A stretch of 64,000 nt of DNA from Agromyces cavernae. GTDB lineage: Bacteria; Actinomycetota; Actinomycetes; Actinomycetales; Microbacteriaceae. The DNA lies in the NCBI RefSeq assembly GCF_021044935.1, contig NZ_JAJNMP010000001.1, forward strand, positions 992,001 to 1,056,000, given 5' to 3'. A program made the position numbers and the translations under genes. Position 1 is the stretch's first letter. The number at the start of each line of letters is the position of its first letter. Shown piece after piece: positions 46,109 to 57,426 of the stretch. The notes below the pieces were generated by a model. The model was not told the DNA's origin. It saw nothing but the letters and a program-made list of their open reading frames with translations, and did not search any database.

Positions 46109-48691
46109 ATGTCGTTCCAACGACTCCTCGCCGGAGCGAGTGTGGCGGCGGTCACCGCCGCCACACTCGTCGTCGGCGCGGCGCCGGCGACCGCGCTCGA
46201 GCGCCTCGCGGCCTCGCCGATCGCCACGCCGATCTCATCCCTCGTGGCGCCGCCCACGAGCTATCCGTCGCAGCCCCTCCTGCCGACGGTGCCCGACGAC
46301 CCGACCGACGCCTCGATCGCGCGGGGCGTCATGCCCTACGACGAGATTGCGCCGTTCCTCAACACGCTGATGGCGCAGAGCGACCGCATCTCGGCGCAGG
46401 TCGTGGGGCAGTCGACGCTCGGTCGCGACATCCACCTCGTCACGCTGACAGCCAAGGAGACGAAGGCGCAGACCGCCAAGCAGGCCGCGTGGCGTGAGCT
46501 CATCAAGTCCGACCCGGCCGCGGCGGCGAAGAACAAGCCCCTGCAGAACCAGTACAAGGTTCCGGTGTGGTTCAACTCGAACATCCACGGCAATGAGTGG
46601 GAGGGCACCGACGCGGTGCTGAACTACATCGAGCACCTCGCCACGGCGCCGTGGCCAGAGGTGCGCGACGTCCTGCAGGACTACCGCCTGTACTTCACGG
46701 TGACGAACAACCCCGACGGCCGGGCGCTGGGCCAGCGTGCGACCGCCGCGGGCTTCGACGCCAACCGCGACATGATCACCGGCGCGACCAACGAGGCCCG
46801 CATCATCCGCGACCTCTCGAGCGTCATCCAGCCCACGTTCTACGTCGACCTGCACGGCTACACGAGCGTGCTGCAGGTCGAGCCCTGCGGCCCGCCCCAC
46901 GGCGAGAACTACGAGTACGACCTGTTCCTGCCGCACGCGTACGCCGCTGCGCTCGAGATCGAGCAGGCCGTCGTCGGCGCGAACATCCCGGGCAACACGT
47001 ACCTCGCCCCCGACGGGAGCGCCACGCTCGAGAACACCGGCAAGATCAAGATCCCCTACCGCGACGTGCGGGCGGGCTGGGACGACTGGCCCCCGATCTT
47101 CACGCCGCAGTATCTGGCCTACCAGGGCGCCGTCACGAACACGGTCGAGCTGCCGCTCGGTCGCACGAACAACCAGGCGACCAACCAGGCCAACGCGAAG
47201 GTCAACATCGAGGTCGCCGGCGTCGTGATCGAGACGTCGGTCGACTACGTGGCCGAGAACGCCGACGCGCTGCTCGCGAACCAGATCGAGATCTTCCGTC
47301 GCGGCACGGCGGGCGAGCCGCTCGTGACCATCCCGGCCGACGTCGACCCGGCGAGCGTGCCCGAGCCGAACCAGTGGGCCGAGATCTGGGACGAGACCGA
47401 CGTCTACACCGCCGAGCTCCCGCGTGCCTACGTGATCCCGGTCGACGAGACCCAGCGTTCGGTGACCGATGCGGCGACCCTCGTCGACCAGCTCATCGCG
47501 AACGGCGTCGAGGTGTCGCGCGCGAAGACCGCGTTCACCGCCGACGGCGTCGAGTACGCCGAGGGTTCGTACGTGGTCGACATGCACCAGCCGCTGCGCG
47601 GCATGGCGAATGTGCTGCTCGCCGACGGCTCGGACATCTCGGACCGGGTGCCCGACATGTACGACATCTCGGCGTGGAGCCTCGCGCTGCTCTGGGGCGC
47701 CGATGTCGAGGAGGTCGGGTCGACGACCGATCCGGCACTCGACGTCGACCTCGTGCCCGTCGCCGAGGCCGCACCGACCGGCTCCGTGCCGGCGGCCGGC
47801 TCGTACCTCGAGCTCGCCACGAGCGGGGTCGCCGAGTACCAGGCGGTCAACGCCCTGCTCGACGCCGGGGTCGCGGTGTCGGCGTTCGAGGACGGCTCGG
47901 TCATCGTCGGCGACGATTCGACGTCGTACGCGGCGGCGGCTGCAGCGGCCGACGAGTTCGGGGTCGCGTTCACGGCCTCCGACGGCTCGCGCCTGGCCAC
48001 CGAGGAGAGCACGGGGCTCGACGAGCTCCGGGTCGCGTACTCGGGCAGCCAGGACGAGCGGGTGACCCTCGGCAAGCTCGGCTTCGACGACATCGTGCAG
48101 GTGACGACCGCGAACCTCACGAGCGGCCAGGTGCAGCTCGACGATGTCGACGTGCTCTGGGTCGGCGCGAACCTCGCGTTCAACGCCAGCCAGGCCGCGG
48201 GCCGCACCGAGGTCGCCGACTACCTCGCGACGGGCAAGGGCGTCGCGGGCAAGGGCACGGCGATCGCGGCCTTCTCGAACGCGTTCGGCCTCGTCACCTC
48301 GACGGCGACGCAGGGCACGAGCGGCTCGAACGGGATCGTCTCGGTGACCGACGCCGACGGCGGCCTGCTGTCGACGTACCCGCAGGACACCGCGTTCGTG
48401 TACCCCGCGGTCTGGTACTCGGGCCTCGGCTCGAACGCCGTGGTCGAACAGACCTACGCGACCGATGACCCCTTCATCTCGGGGCACTGGGCATCGACGC
48501 AGCCCGGTCGGACGATCGCCGACGCCGCGGGTCACGCATCGGTCGTCTCGGCCGAGTCGGCGGCGGGTTCGAAGGTGCTGATGTTCGGTACTTCGCTGAA
48601 CTTCCGCACCCACCCGGTGGGCGGCTTCAGCCAGCTCGCGCGCGGCCTGTTCTGGGCCGGAACCGAGGGTGCGGAGGTTCCTGCACCCTAG
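46109..48691 (+). CDS. Secreted M14 zinc carboxypeptidase
   Basis: 860 residues from ATG 46109, with ACGAACGAAACGGAGC upstream. Signal peptide MSFQRLLAGASVAAVTAATL...ATA. The peptidase domain has HGNEWEG (zinc His and Glu), NNPDGR, DLHGYTS (third zinc His) and NTVELPLG (catalytic Glu). The C-terminal third is beta-rich with a GATase-like or dockerin-free sandwich I cannot name. Expected to trim C-terminal residues of extracellular peptides. The 235 bases before it contain a lower-GC, promoter-like region in which I see no clear sites. Confidence 0.88.
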   Translation: MSFQRLLAGASVAAVTAATLVVGAAPATALERLAASPIATPISSLVAPPTSYPSQPLLPTVPDDPTDASIARGVMPYDEIAPFLNTLMAQSDRISAQVVGQSTLGRDIHLVTLTAKETKAQTAKQAAWRELIKSDPAAAAKNKPLQNQYKVPVWFNSNIHGNEWEGTDAVLNYIEHLATAPWPEVRDVLQDYRLYFTVTNNPDGRALGQRATAAGFDANRDMITGATNEARIIRDLSSVIQPTFYVDLHGYTSVLQVEPCGPPHGENYEYDLFLPHAYAAALEIEQAVVGANIPGNTYLAPDGSATLENTGKIKIPYRDVRAGWDDWPPIFTPQYLAYQGAVTNTVELPLGRTNNQATNQANAKVNIEVAGVVIETSVDYVAENADALLANQIEIFRRGTAGEPLVTIPADVDPASVPEPNQWAEIWDETDVYTAELPRAYVIPVDETQRSVTDAATLVDQLIANGVEVSRAKTAFTADGVEYAEGSYVVDMHQPLRGMANVLLADGSDISDRVPDMYDISAWSLALLWGADVEEVGSTTDPALDVDLVPVAEAAPTGSVPAAGSYLELATSGVAEYQAVNALLDAGVAVSAFEDGSVIVGDDSTSYAAAAAAADEFGVAFTASDGSRLATEESTGLDELRVAYSGSQDERVTLGKLGFDDIVQVTTANLTSGQVQLDDVDVLWVGANLAFNASQAAGRTEVADYLATGKGVAGKGTAIAAFSNAFGLVTSTATQGTSGSNGIVSVTDADGGLLSTYPQDTAFVYPAVWYSGLGSNAVVEQTYATDDPFISGHWASTQPGRTIADAAGHASVVSAESAAGSKVLMFGTSLNFRTHPVGGFSQLARGLFWAGTEGAEVPAP

Positions 48692-48713
48692 AGCGCCAGA
48701 GCGCCGATACCGT

Positions 48714-48752
48714 GAACGGCGTCGGACCGGTCGACCCGGTCCGGCGCCGTTC
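48714..48752. terminator. Bidirectional terminator between M14 peptidase and pirin genes
   Basis: Stem GAACGGCG-TC-GGACCGG with CCGGTCC-GG-CGCCGTTC, one internal mismatch pair, loop of five. Lies between the converging genes. Confidence 0.8.
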
Positions 48753-48756
48753 GCCG

Positions 48757-49821
48757 TCAATGCCGCGGCTTCAGCCGAACGGTCGGCAGCTCGGGCGCCG
48801 GCAGCGCGGCACCGTCGTAGCCGCCGACGGTGCCGAACCTGCCGTCGGGGTTGTCGCGGCCGATGACGTCGGCCTGCCACTGCCGACGGAACTCCGCGAC
48901 CTCTTCATGATTGCGGCCGATGAAGTTCCACCACATCACGATCTCCTCGCCGAACGGCTCGCCGCCGAGGAGCAGCACCCGCACCGGGGCATCCGCAGCC
49001 GTGAGGCGCACGCCCTCATGCCCTGCGGGGAGGTACCCCAGCTCGCTCCATTCGAGCGTTTCGGCGTGCCCGGCGACGGCGAGCGGGTCGGCGCCGCCGG
49101 TGCCGTCGTCGGCCTCGTCGTCGAGCGCCGCGATCGTCACGCGCACCGGACCGCGGTCGACGAGCACGCCGTGCTCGAATGCGGGATCGAGGTCGATCCA
49201 CGCCTCGCCGCCGGCAGGCAGCTCGACCTGTGCTCCGACGAGGGGCGAGAAGACGGCGACGGATGACCCGTGGTCGGGGTCGTGACCTGCGCCGGGCAGC
49301 GATCCGGCGAACACGCGCACGGTGGCGTCGTCGATCGCGATCGGGGTGGTCTCGGCGTGTTCGAAGAACGGGAGCACGTTGCGCGAGGCGTCGGGCAACG
49401 CGACCCAGAGTTGCACCCCGTGCAGCCGGGCGGTCTCGGGTGTCGACACCTCGGAGTGCGAGATGCCTCGCCCCGCGGTCATCAGGTTGACCTCGCCGGG
49501 GCGCACGAGCTCGTGGCTGCCGGTCGAGTCGCGGTGCTCGATCTCGCCCTCGAAGAGCCAGCTCACGGTCTGCAGCCCGGTGTGCGGGTGGGGCGGCACG
49601 ACCATGCCGCCCGTCGCGGCGACGTCGTCGGGGCCGTAGTGGTCGGCGAAGCACCAGGCGCCGATGGTCGTTCGGCCGCGCTGGGGGAGCGTGCGCCGCA
49701 CGTTCATGGCGCGGGGGCCGCCGAGCGGAACCTCGCGGGGCGTCAGCACCTGCACGGCCAAGGTGCGCGTCGCATCGGGTGGGCACACGAGTTCGAGCGG
49801 CTCCTTCTCGAGATTGCTCAT
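48757..49821 (-). CDS. Pirin-family cupin protein
   Basis: 354 residues from ATG 49821. TAGCAT ends seven bases upstream on this strand, which favours this start over longer frames. Metal ligands are in PPHPHTGLQTVSWLFEGEIEHRDS (two His, one His) and GEVNLMTAGRGISHSE, the classic pirin N-cupin pattern; a second cupin occupies the C-terminal half (LLLGGEPFGEEIVMWWNFIG). Pirins are iron proteins with quercetinase or regulatory roles; the substrate here is unknown. Confidence 0.9.
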   Translation of the reverse strand: MSNLEKEPLELVCPPDATRTLAVQVLTPREVPLGGPRAMNVRRTLPQRGRTTIGAWCFADHYGPDDVAATGGMVVPPHPHTGLQTVSWLFEGEIEHRDSTGSHELVRPGEVNLMTAGRGISHSEVSTPETARLHGVQLWVALPDASRNVLPFFEHAETTPIAIDDATVRVFAGSLPGAGHDPDHGSSVAVFSPLVGAQVELPAGGEAWIDLDPAFEHGVLVDRGPVRVTIAALDDEADDGTGGADPLAVAGHAETLEWSELGYLPAGHEGVRLTAADAPVRVLLLGGEPFGEEIVMWWNFIGRNHEEVAEFRRQWQADVIGRDNPDGRFGTVGGYDGAALPAPELPTVRLKPRH

Positions 49822-49920
49822 GCTCGGCATGCTACCCGCGCGCGGCGAGCCGGCAGCGGCGCGGGATTCGTTCCGTTCCGTTACCCCCATTTCGGCACCG
49901 TCGCCCGCTAGCATGGCGGC

Positions 49921-50439
49921 ATGGCTCCCTCCGTGCGTCTTCGCCGTGCCGGCCTCATCGCAGTGGCCATCTCATCGCTGTTCCTCCTGTCGGCGTGCAC
50001 GCCGCCGAGCGGTGCGGCCGAGGACTTCCCGGGTCGACCGGTGCCCGAAGAGGCGCCCGTCGTCGATGTGGGCGCCGGCACGGGCCCCGATGAGGCCGGC
50101 GTCCCGGGCTCCGAAGGCGAAGGGGCCGAAGAGGCCGTCGACCCGATGGAGCCGAACGACGAGCCGCTGGTCGTCTGGTGGGCCGACGGCGGGCAGCTCG
50201 CCCTCACGATCTCGGGCAGTTCGTCGTGCCCGGTGGTCGGAACCGACATCCGCGTGCTCGAACCGGCGGGCGAGGGCAATCGCGTCGCGATCAGCCTCAA
50301 GGAGTACCCGGCCGACCAGGTGTGCACGGCCGATTTCGTGCCGCACACCACCCTCTTCTGGACGCCGTACGACGTCACGACCACCGAGCCGCTGTTCGTC
50401 GAGGTCATGGGCACCGAGGTCGAGGTCCCGATCAAGTAG
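49921..50439 (+). CDS. Lipoprotein of unknown function
   Basis: 172 residues from ATG 49921 with TAGCAT (49909-49914) six bases before, so probably leaderless. Signal peptide with lipobox LLSAC (lipidated Cys26). A proline/glutamate-rich linker precedes a small domain with two further Cys (SSCPVV and QVCTAD), perhaps a disulphide. Anchored on the outer face of the membrane. Its end overlaps the converging regulator by eight bases. Confidence 0.78.
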   Translation: MAPSVRLRRAGLIAVAISSLFLLSACTPPSGAAEDFPGRPVPEEAPVVDVGAGTGPDEAGVPGSEGEGAEEAVDPMEPNDEPLVVWWADGGQLALTISGSSSCPVVGTDIRVLEPAGEGNRVAISLKEYPADQVCTADFVPHTTLFWTPYDVTTTEPLFVEVMGTEVEVPIK

Positions 50440-50683
50440 CCGGGTTCGGCGCGCCACGCCGCAGCACCAGCAGCTCGCCGATCTCGCAGTCGAGCGTCTC
50501 GCAGATCGCCTGCAGGGTCGAGAAGCGGATGGCCCGTGCCCGGTCGTTCTTCAGCACGCTGAGGTTCACAACGCTCACGCCGACGAGTTCGGCGAGGCGT
50601 GTCAGCGTCAGGCCGCGCGCCTCGAGCAGTTCGTCGAGCCGGCAGTGCACGTCGGTGGCTTCGTCGGGCTCGGCCGGCGCCAT
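50432..50683 (-). CDS. XRE-family helix-turn-helix regulator
   Basis: 83 residues from ATG 50683. Helix-turn-helix: GLTLTRLAELVGVSVVNLSVLKNDRARAIRFSTLQAICETLDC, as in the small Cro/CI-like regulators that accompany DUF2975 membrane proteins. The start overlaps the stop of the gene upstream. It probably controls its own operon through the CGATAA repeats at 51326-51355. Confidence 0.88.
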   Translation of the reverse strand: MAPAEPDEATDVHCRLDELLEARGLTLTRLAELVGVSVVNLSVLKNDRARAIRFSTLQAICETLDCEIGELLVLRRGAPNPAT

Positions 50684-51312
50684 CAGACGAGCCCTTCGGT
50701 GTCGCGCTGCAGGCGCTCGCCGATCGCGAAGACCGTGCTCATCAGAGCGACCACGAACGCCGCGAGCACGAGCGCGAACGGGTCGAGCGTCATGATGACG
50801 TTGTTGAACGTGTGCTCGCTGAGCACCGCGAAGGCACCGTTCGACGCCATGTTGCCGAAGAACGGCACCGCGAAGTATGCGAGCAGTGCGACGATGCCGG
50901 CGGTGGAGACCAGCACGGTGTTCGTTCGGCAGAAGACGACACCGCGTGCGACGTTGCGGCTGAGCCAGATGAGGGCGGTGACGACCGCCACGACCGCCAG
51001 CACGAGCACCGCCTGCTGGATGACGATCGCCCACACCGAGGCGATCGGAAGTTCGGGCACCGTGAGCACGGCCTGCTCGAGCTCGACGGTGACGGGCGCG
51101 CCGTCGGTGCCGATCGGCGCTTCTGCCGGGGTGCCGGCGAACGGGGCGAGCACGGCGACGTCGCGATTGGGCAGCACCTCGATGATGCGCGCGACGGCCG
51201 ACCAAGTGACCCAGAGTGCGATGGCCGCCCCCGCGGCCATGAACACCCAGAGGCTCACCGCATCGGCGCGCTTGATCGAGTGGCCGGGAGTCGTGTGCGT
51301 GGTCGTGTGCAT
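50683..51312 (-). CDS. DUF2975-like membrane protein
   Basis: 209 residues from ATG 51312; TAGGAT lies seven bases upstream (leaderless). Four hydrophobic segments and an external loop with acidic residues between the first and second. DUF2975 proteins pair with XRE regulators in operons of this kind. Function unknown; a membrane sensor role for the regulator is a plausible guess. Confidence 0.78.
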   Translation of the reverse strand: MHTTTHTTPGHSIKRADAVSLWVFMAAGAAIALWVTWSAVARIIEVLPNRDVAVLAPFAGTPAEAPIGTDGAPVTVELEQAVLTVPELPIASVWAIVIQQAVLVLAVVAVVTALIWLSRNVARGVVFCRTNTVLVSTAGIVALLAYFAVPFFGNMASNGAFAVLSEHTFNNVIMTLDPFALVLAAFVVALMSTVFAIGERLQRDTEGLV

Positions 51313-51319
51313 CAGCCGG

Positions 51320-51356
51320 ATCCTAACGATAATCGATAACAACGATAAACGATAAG
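51320..51356 (-). promoter_or_regulatory. Promoter with repeated CGATAA operator-like sites
   Basis: On the minus strand TAGGAT (51325-51320) is the -10 box. Upstream, four ATCGTTA/TTATCG-type units (plus strand CGATAA at 51327, 51335, 51343, 51350) occupy the spacer and -35 area. AT-rich compared with its surroundings; likely bound by the XRE regulator. Confidence 0.6.
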
Positions 51357-51542
51357 CTACGGATGTCCCGAGCCGCTGTCAACTGCGGATCGTCGAGGTC
51401 GCGACATCCGGCCCGCTGATCGCCGTGTCACACACGGCCGCAGCGGTGCGCCCACGGCGAACACCCGCCCACGCGGCATCCGGAGTGTTTACGCTCGATA
51501 TATCGGCGCCCCCTACCCAGCGGGGGTCGTGAGGAGTAGAGC

Positions 51543-54068
<2,526 letters not shown>

Positions 54069-54079
54069 CACGAAGAGAC

Positions 54080-54111
54080 CGAAGGGCGGATGCTGCGGCA
54101 TCCGCCCTTCG
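54080..54111. terminator. Terminator after clpC
   Basis: 14-bp perfect stem CGAAGGGCGGATGC / GCATCCGCCCTTCG with loop TGCG, 12 bases after the clpC stop. Confidence 0.88.
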
Positions 54112-54136
54112 TCGTCCCCCCGCCGACCATCTGCGC

Positions 54137-54204
54137 CGAGGGTTTCCGTTTCCGCCCGGTGTTTCCGCCGGGCAGGGAACGTCGGGTGGAAACGGAAACC
54201 CTCG
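54137..54204. repeat. Long inverted repeat between clpC and acetyltransferase
   Basis: 17-bp perfect arms CGAGGGTTTCCGTTTCC (54137-54153) and its complement (54188-54204). The 34-base interior holds a second hairpin GCCCGG / CCGGGC (54154-54159, 54168-54173) and another TTTCCG copy. Confidence 0.88.
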
Positions 54205-54245
54205 ACGGCGGAGGCCGACGGCATCGTCGGCAATACGATGGGCGG

Positions 54246-54749
54246 ATGACCGACTTCACGGTGCGCCGCGCGCGTACGAGCGATGTGCCGAAGATCCTCG
54301 CGCTGGTGGAGCCGCTCGTCGCCCGACGCATCCTGCTCGGCAAGGAGCGCGTCGACCTCTACGGGGCGGTGCAGGAGTTCCGCATCGCGGAGTCGGCCGA
54401 CGGCGAGGTCATCGGCGCGGGTGCCCTGCACGTGCTCTGGGAGGACCTCGGCGAGGTGCGCACCCTCGCCGTCGCCGACGCGTGGCTCGGACACGGGGTG
54501 GGGCACGCCCTGCTCGCGACACTCGAGGCCGAGGCCCGCGAACTCGGCCTGAGCCGCCTGTTCTGCCTCACCTTCGAGGTCCCGTTCTTCACCCGCCACG
54601 GCTTCGAGGACATGGGTCACGAGACCGTCGATCCCGACGTGTACGCCGAGCTCGTGCGCTCGCACGATGAGGGTGTCGCCGAGTTCCTCGACCTCGCGCG
54701 GGTCAAGCAGAACACGCTCGGCAACACCCGCATGCTGAAGCTCATCTGA
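54246..54749 (+). CDS. Amino-acid N-acetyltransferase (GNAT)
   Basis: 167 residues from ATG 54246, with TACGAT (54234-54239) six bases before; leaderless. GNAT motif A VRTLAVADAWLGHGVGHALLATLEAEA binds acetyl-CoA; the LYGAVQEFRIAE and LTFEVPFFTRHGF parts match the N-acetylglutamate synthase type of actinobacteria. Probably supplies acetylglutamate for arginine synthesis. No arginine genes are near. Confidence 0.85.
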   Translation: MTDFTVRRARTSDVPKILALVEPLVARRILLGKERVDLYGAVQEFRIAESADGEVIGAGALHVLWEDLGEVRTLAVADAWLGHGVGHALLATLEAEARELGLSRLFCLTFEVPFFTRHGFEDMGHETVDPDVYAELVRSHDEGVAEFLDLARVKQNTLGNTRMLKLI

Positions 54750-54812
54750 GCGCTCACCCGGCGCGCCGTTCGGCTGCCGCTCGCGGCGCACCCGCGGCCA
54801 TACCCTGTGTGC

Positions 54813-55448
54813 ATGTCGACGAACCCACCACCGGCCGGGCGTCAATCGCCGCAGGTGTACCGTCGGCGTCGGCTCGTCGTACTGCTCGGACTCATCGCCG
54901 TGATCGTGGCGGTCGTGCTCATCATCGTGCGCCCGGGCGCCAGTCAGGGCGACGACTCGGGTCCTCCGCCCGACAACACGCCGACCGCACCGGCGGAGCC
55001 CGAAGCCACGACCATCCCGACCGAACCGGTCGCGGTCGACGGCGACCCGTGCGCGCCCGAGAAGATCACGGTCGAGGCCGTGACCGACCAGTCGTCGTAC
55101 GAGGCGGGGGAGCAGCCGCAACTGTCCGTCACCATCACCAACACGGGCAAGAACATCTGCGTGCTGAACGCCGGCACCAAGGCGCAACTCTTCACGATCA
55201 CGAGCGGAACCGAGGTCTACTGGTCGTCGACCGACTGCCAGGTCGACCCGATCGACGCCGAGGTCTCGCTCAAGCCGGGCACGCCCATCAGTTCGAGTGC
55301 GCCGATCGTCTGGGACCGCACGCGGTCGACGCCCGAGACGTGCGAAGGGCCGCGCGAGGCGGTTCCGGCCGGCGGAGCGTCGTATCACCTCTCGGTCTCG
55401 GTCGACGGATTCGAATCGGCCGAGAAGAAGCAGTTCCTGCTCTACTGA
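54813..55448 (+). CDS. Membrane-anchored protein with immunoglobulin-like domain
   Basis: 211 residues from ATG 54813; TACCCT (54801-54806) is six bases before. One N-terminal helix (LVVLLGLIAVIVAVVLIIV), a proline/threonine-rich linker, then an extracellular domain with Cys pairs (DPCAPEKI, ICVLNAG, TDCQVDP, ETCEGP) and the strand YEAGEQPQLSVTITNTGKN, similar to DUF4232-type sandwiches. Exported; role unknown. Confidence 0.72.
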   Translation: MSTNPPPAGRQSPQVYRRRRLVVLLGLIAVIVAVVLIIVRPGASQGDDSGPPPDNTPTAPAEPEATTIPTEPVAVDGDPCAPEKITVEAVTDQSSYEAGEQPQLSVTITNTGKNICVLNAGTKAQLFTITSGTEVYWSSTDCQVDPIDAEVSLKPGTPISSSAPIVWDRTRSTPETCEGPREAVPAGGASYHLSVSVDGFESAEKKQFLLY

Positions 55449-55537
55449 GCACGGTCTCGGATGTCGCGACCCGGCTTGCGCGCGGGATCCCGACCGTCCG
55501 AGCCGACCGCGGAGGCTCAGGTCGCTAGCCTTGAGGC

Positions 55538-55945
55538 ATGGCAGGCAAGTCACGCAAGAAGGCGGCGCCCGCGCCGGTGGAGTTCCGGTCGCAGGCGCTC
55601 GCTGAGGCGCTCGAACGACAGGACATCGCCGCGGTCGCGCTTGCGCTGCGACACGGCAACACGGTGGTTCCGCTCATGAAGCCCGCACCCCGTGACCGGC
55701 CGCTCGACGGCGAGGTGTGGACATACCGCGACCCGAAGACGGGCGAGGTCGCACTGCTGCTCTTCAGCGACGCGGCGAACATGCCGCCCAATCTGCCCCA
55801 GTCGGTCGGGCTGCACGACCCCGCGTGGCTGCGCACGTTCCTGAAGCACCACGAGTCGACCATCACGACGGTGTTCCTCGACATCGCGGGGCCCCACCCC
55901 ATGCAGGCCCCACCAGGGGAGCTGCTGCGCGCGCTCGAGGCGTAG
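55538..55945 (+). CDS. SseB-like domain protein
   Basis: 135 residues from ATG 55538, TAGCCT (55526-55531) six bases before. The pattern VALALRHGNTVVPLMKP...GEVALLLFSDAANM resembles SseB N-terminal domains. Cytosolic, function unknown. Converges with radA, 39 bases apart. Confidence 0.68.
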   Translation: MAGKSRKKAAPAPVEFRSQALAEALERQDIAAVALALRHGNTVVPLMKPAPRDRPLDGEVWTYRDPKTGEVALLLFSDAANMPPNLPQSVGLHDPAWLRTFLKHHESTITTVFLDIAGPHPMQAPPGELLRALEA

Positions 55946-55984
55946 CGCCGGGATTCGGCCGAGTCGACGTCGGAGTGGGCGATC

Positions 55985-57361
55985 TCAGAACGCCGCGTCG
56001 AGCTCGCGCTCGCGCGCGCTGCCTCGCAGCTCTGCCGCGCTGAGCATCGCCCGTGAGACCGCGGCCCGCACGGTGCCGACCTCGACGTCGAGGATCGTCG
56101 TGTAGCCGAGGCGACTGGCCTCCGCTGCGCGCTGCTTTGCCGCGCTCACGGGGCGCACTTCGCCGGCCAGGCTGATCTCGCCGAACGCGGCGAGTTCGTG
56201 CGGCACGGCGGTGTCGCGCACGGCGGAGGCGATGGCGACGGCGATGGCGAGGTCGGCGCCGGGCTCGGCGAGGCGCACCCCGCCGACGGTCGAGACGTAC
56301 ACGTCGTGGGCACCGAGCCCCTTGAACGCGGCGCGGCGCTCGAGCACCGCGATGATCATGGCAACGCGCGAGGGGTCGACACCGTTGACGATGCGACGGG
56401 GCTGCGGCGCGGTGGTCGAGACGACGAGTGCCTGCACCTCGACGGCCAGGGCGCGCCGGCCCTCGAGTGCGACCGTGACACAGGTGCCGCTCACCGCGGT
56501 GCGGCCGCTCGAGCGGAACAGGCCCGACGGGTCGGCGACCTCGGCGATGCCGTCGCCCGTCATCTCGAAGCAGCCGACCTCGTCGGTGGGGCCGAACCGG
56601 TTCTTCAGCGCGCGCACGAAGCGCAGCGCGTTCTGCCGGTCGCCCTCGAACTGGCACACCACGTCGACGAGGTGCTCGAGCAGGCGCGGGCCCGCGATCG
56701 TGCCGTCTTTGGTGACGTGACCGACGAGCAGGAGCGGCAGCTGGCGTTCTTTCGCGATGCGGATGAGCGTGGATGCGACCTCGCGTACCTGGCTCGGCTG
56801 GCCGGGCAGCCCGTCGCTGAGCGATGATGCGACCGTCTGCACTGAGTCGACGATGAGCAGGTCGGGCGAGACCGCGTCGACCTGCCCCAGGATCGTCGCG
56901 AGATCGGTCTCGGCCGCGAGGTAGAGCTCGGGGTGCAGTGCGCCCGTGCGCCCGGCGCGCAGGCGCACCTGCGCCGTCGACTCTTCGGCCGTGACGTAGA
57001 GCACCCGCCGCCCGGTCGCCGCGGCCTTCGCCGCGACCTCGAGCAGCAGCGTCGACTTGCCGACCCCTGGCTCACCGGAGAGCAGGATCGCCGCGCCCGC
57101 GACGACGCCGCCGCCGAGCACTCGATCGAACTCGCCGATGCCGGTCGGGCGGTGCGCCGCGTCGGCGGTTTCGACCTCGATGATCGGCCGCGCCGTGCGC
57201 GACTCGCCGAGCTGCACGGCCTGCACCGCGCGCACGATGCCGGTGGCTTCGGCGACGTCGACAACGGTGCCCCACTGCTGGCATTCGCTGCAGCGGCCGA
57301 CCCATTTGACGGTGCTCCACCCGCACTCGGTGCAGCGGAACGTGGAGGTGGGGCGGGCCAT
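55985..57361 (-). CDS. radA: DNA repair protein RadA
   Basis: 458 residues from ATG 57361; TAGGCT six bases before. N-terminal zinc finger with CTEC and CSEC, Walker A GEPGVGKST, KNRFGPTDEVG (the RadA-specific KNRFG), and a C-terminal Lon-like domain (AEPGADLAIAVAIASAVRD). It drives branch migration in recombinational repair. Complete. Confidence 0.96.
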   Translation of the reverse strand: MARPTSTFRCTECGWSTVKWVGRCSECQQWGTVVDVAEATGIVRAVQAVQLGESRTARPIIEVETADAAHRPTGIGEFDRVLGGGVVAGAAILLSGEPGVGKSTLLLEVAAKAAATGRRVLYVTAEESTAQVRLRAGRTGALHPELYLAAETDLATILGQVDAVSPDLLIVDSVQTVASSLSDGLPGQPSQVREVASTLIRIAKERQLPLLLVGHVTKDGTIAGPRLLEHLVDVVCQFEGDRQNALRFVRALKNRFGPTDEVGCFEMTGDGIAEVADPSGLFRSSGRTAVSGTCVTVALEGRRALAVEVQALVVSTTAPQPRRIVNGVDPSRVAMIIAVLERRAAFKGLGAHDVYVSTVGGVRLAEPGADLAIAVAIASAVRDTAVPHELAAFGEISLAGEVRPVSAAKQRAAEASRLGYTTILDVEVGTVRAAVSRAMLSAAELRGSARERELDAAF

Positions 57362-57426
57362 GTCCCGAGCCTAGACGCGGCCTGCGACATCCGATCGCCG
57401 CCGTGCCGCTGTGACGACCTCGACGG

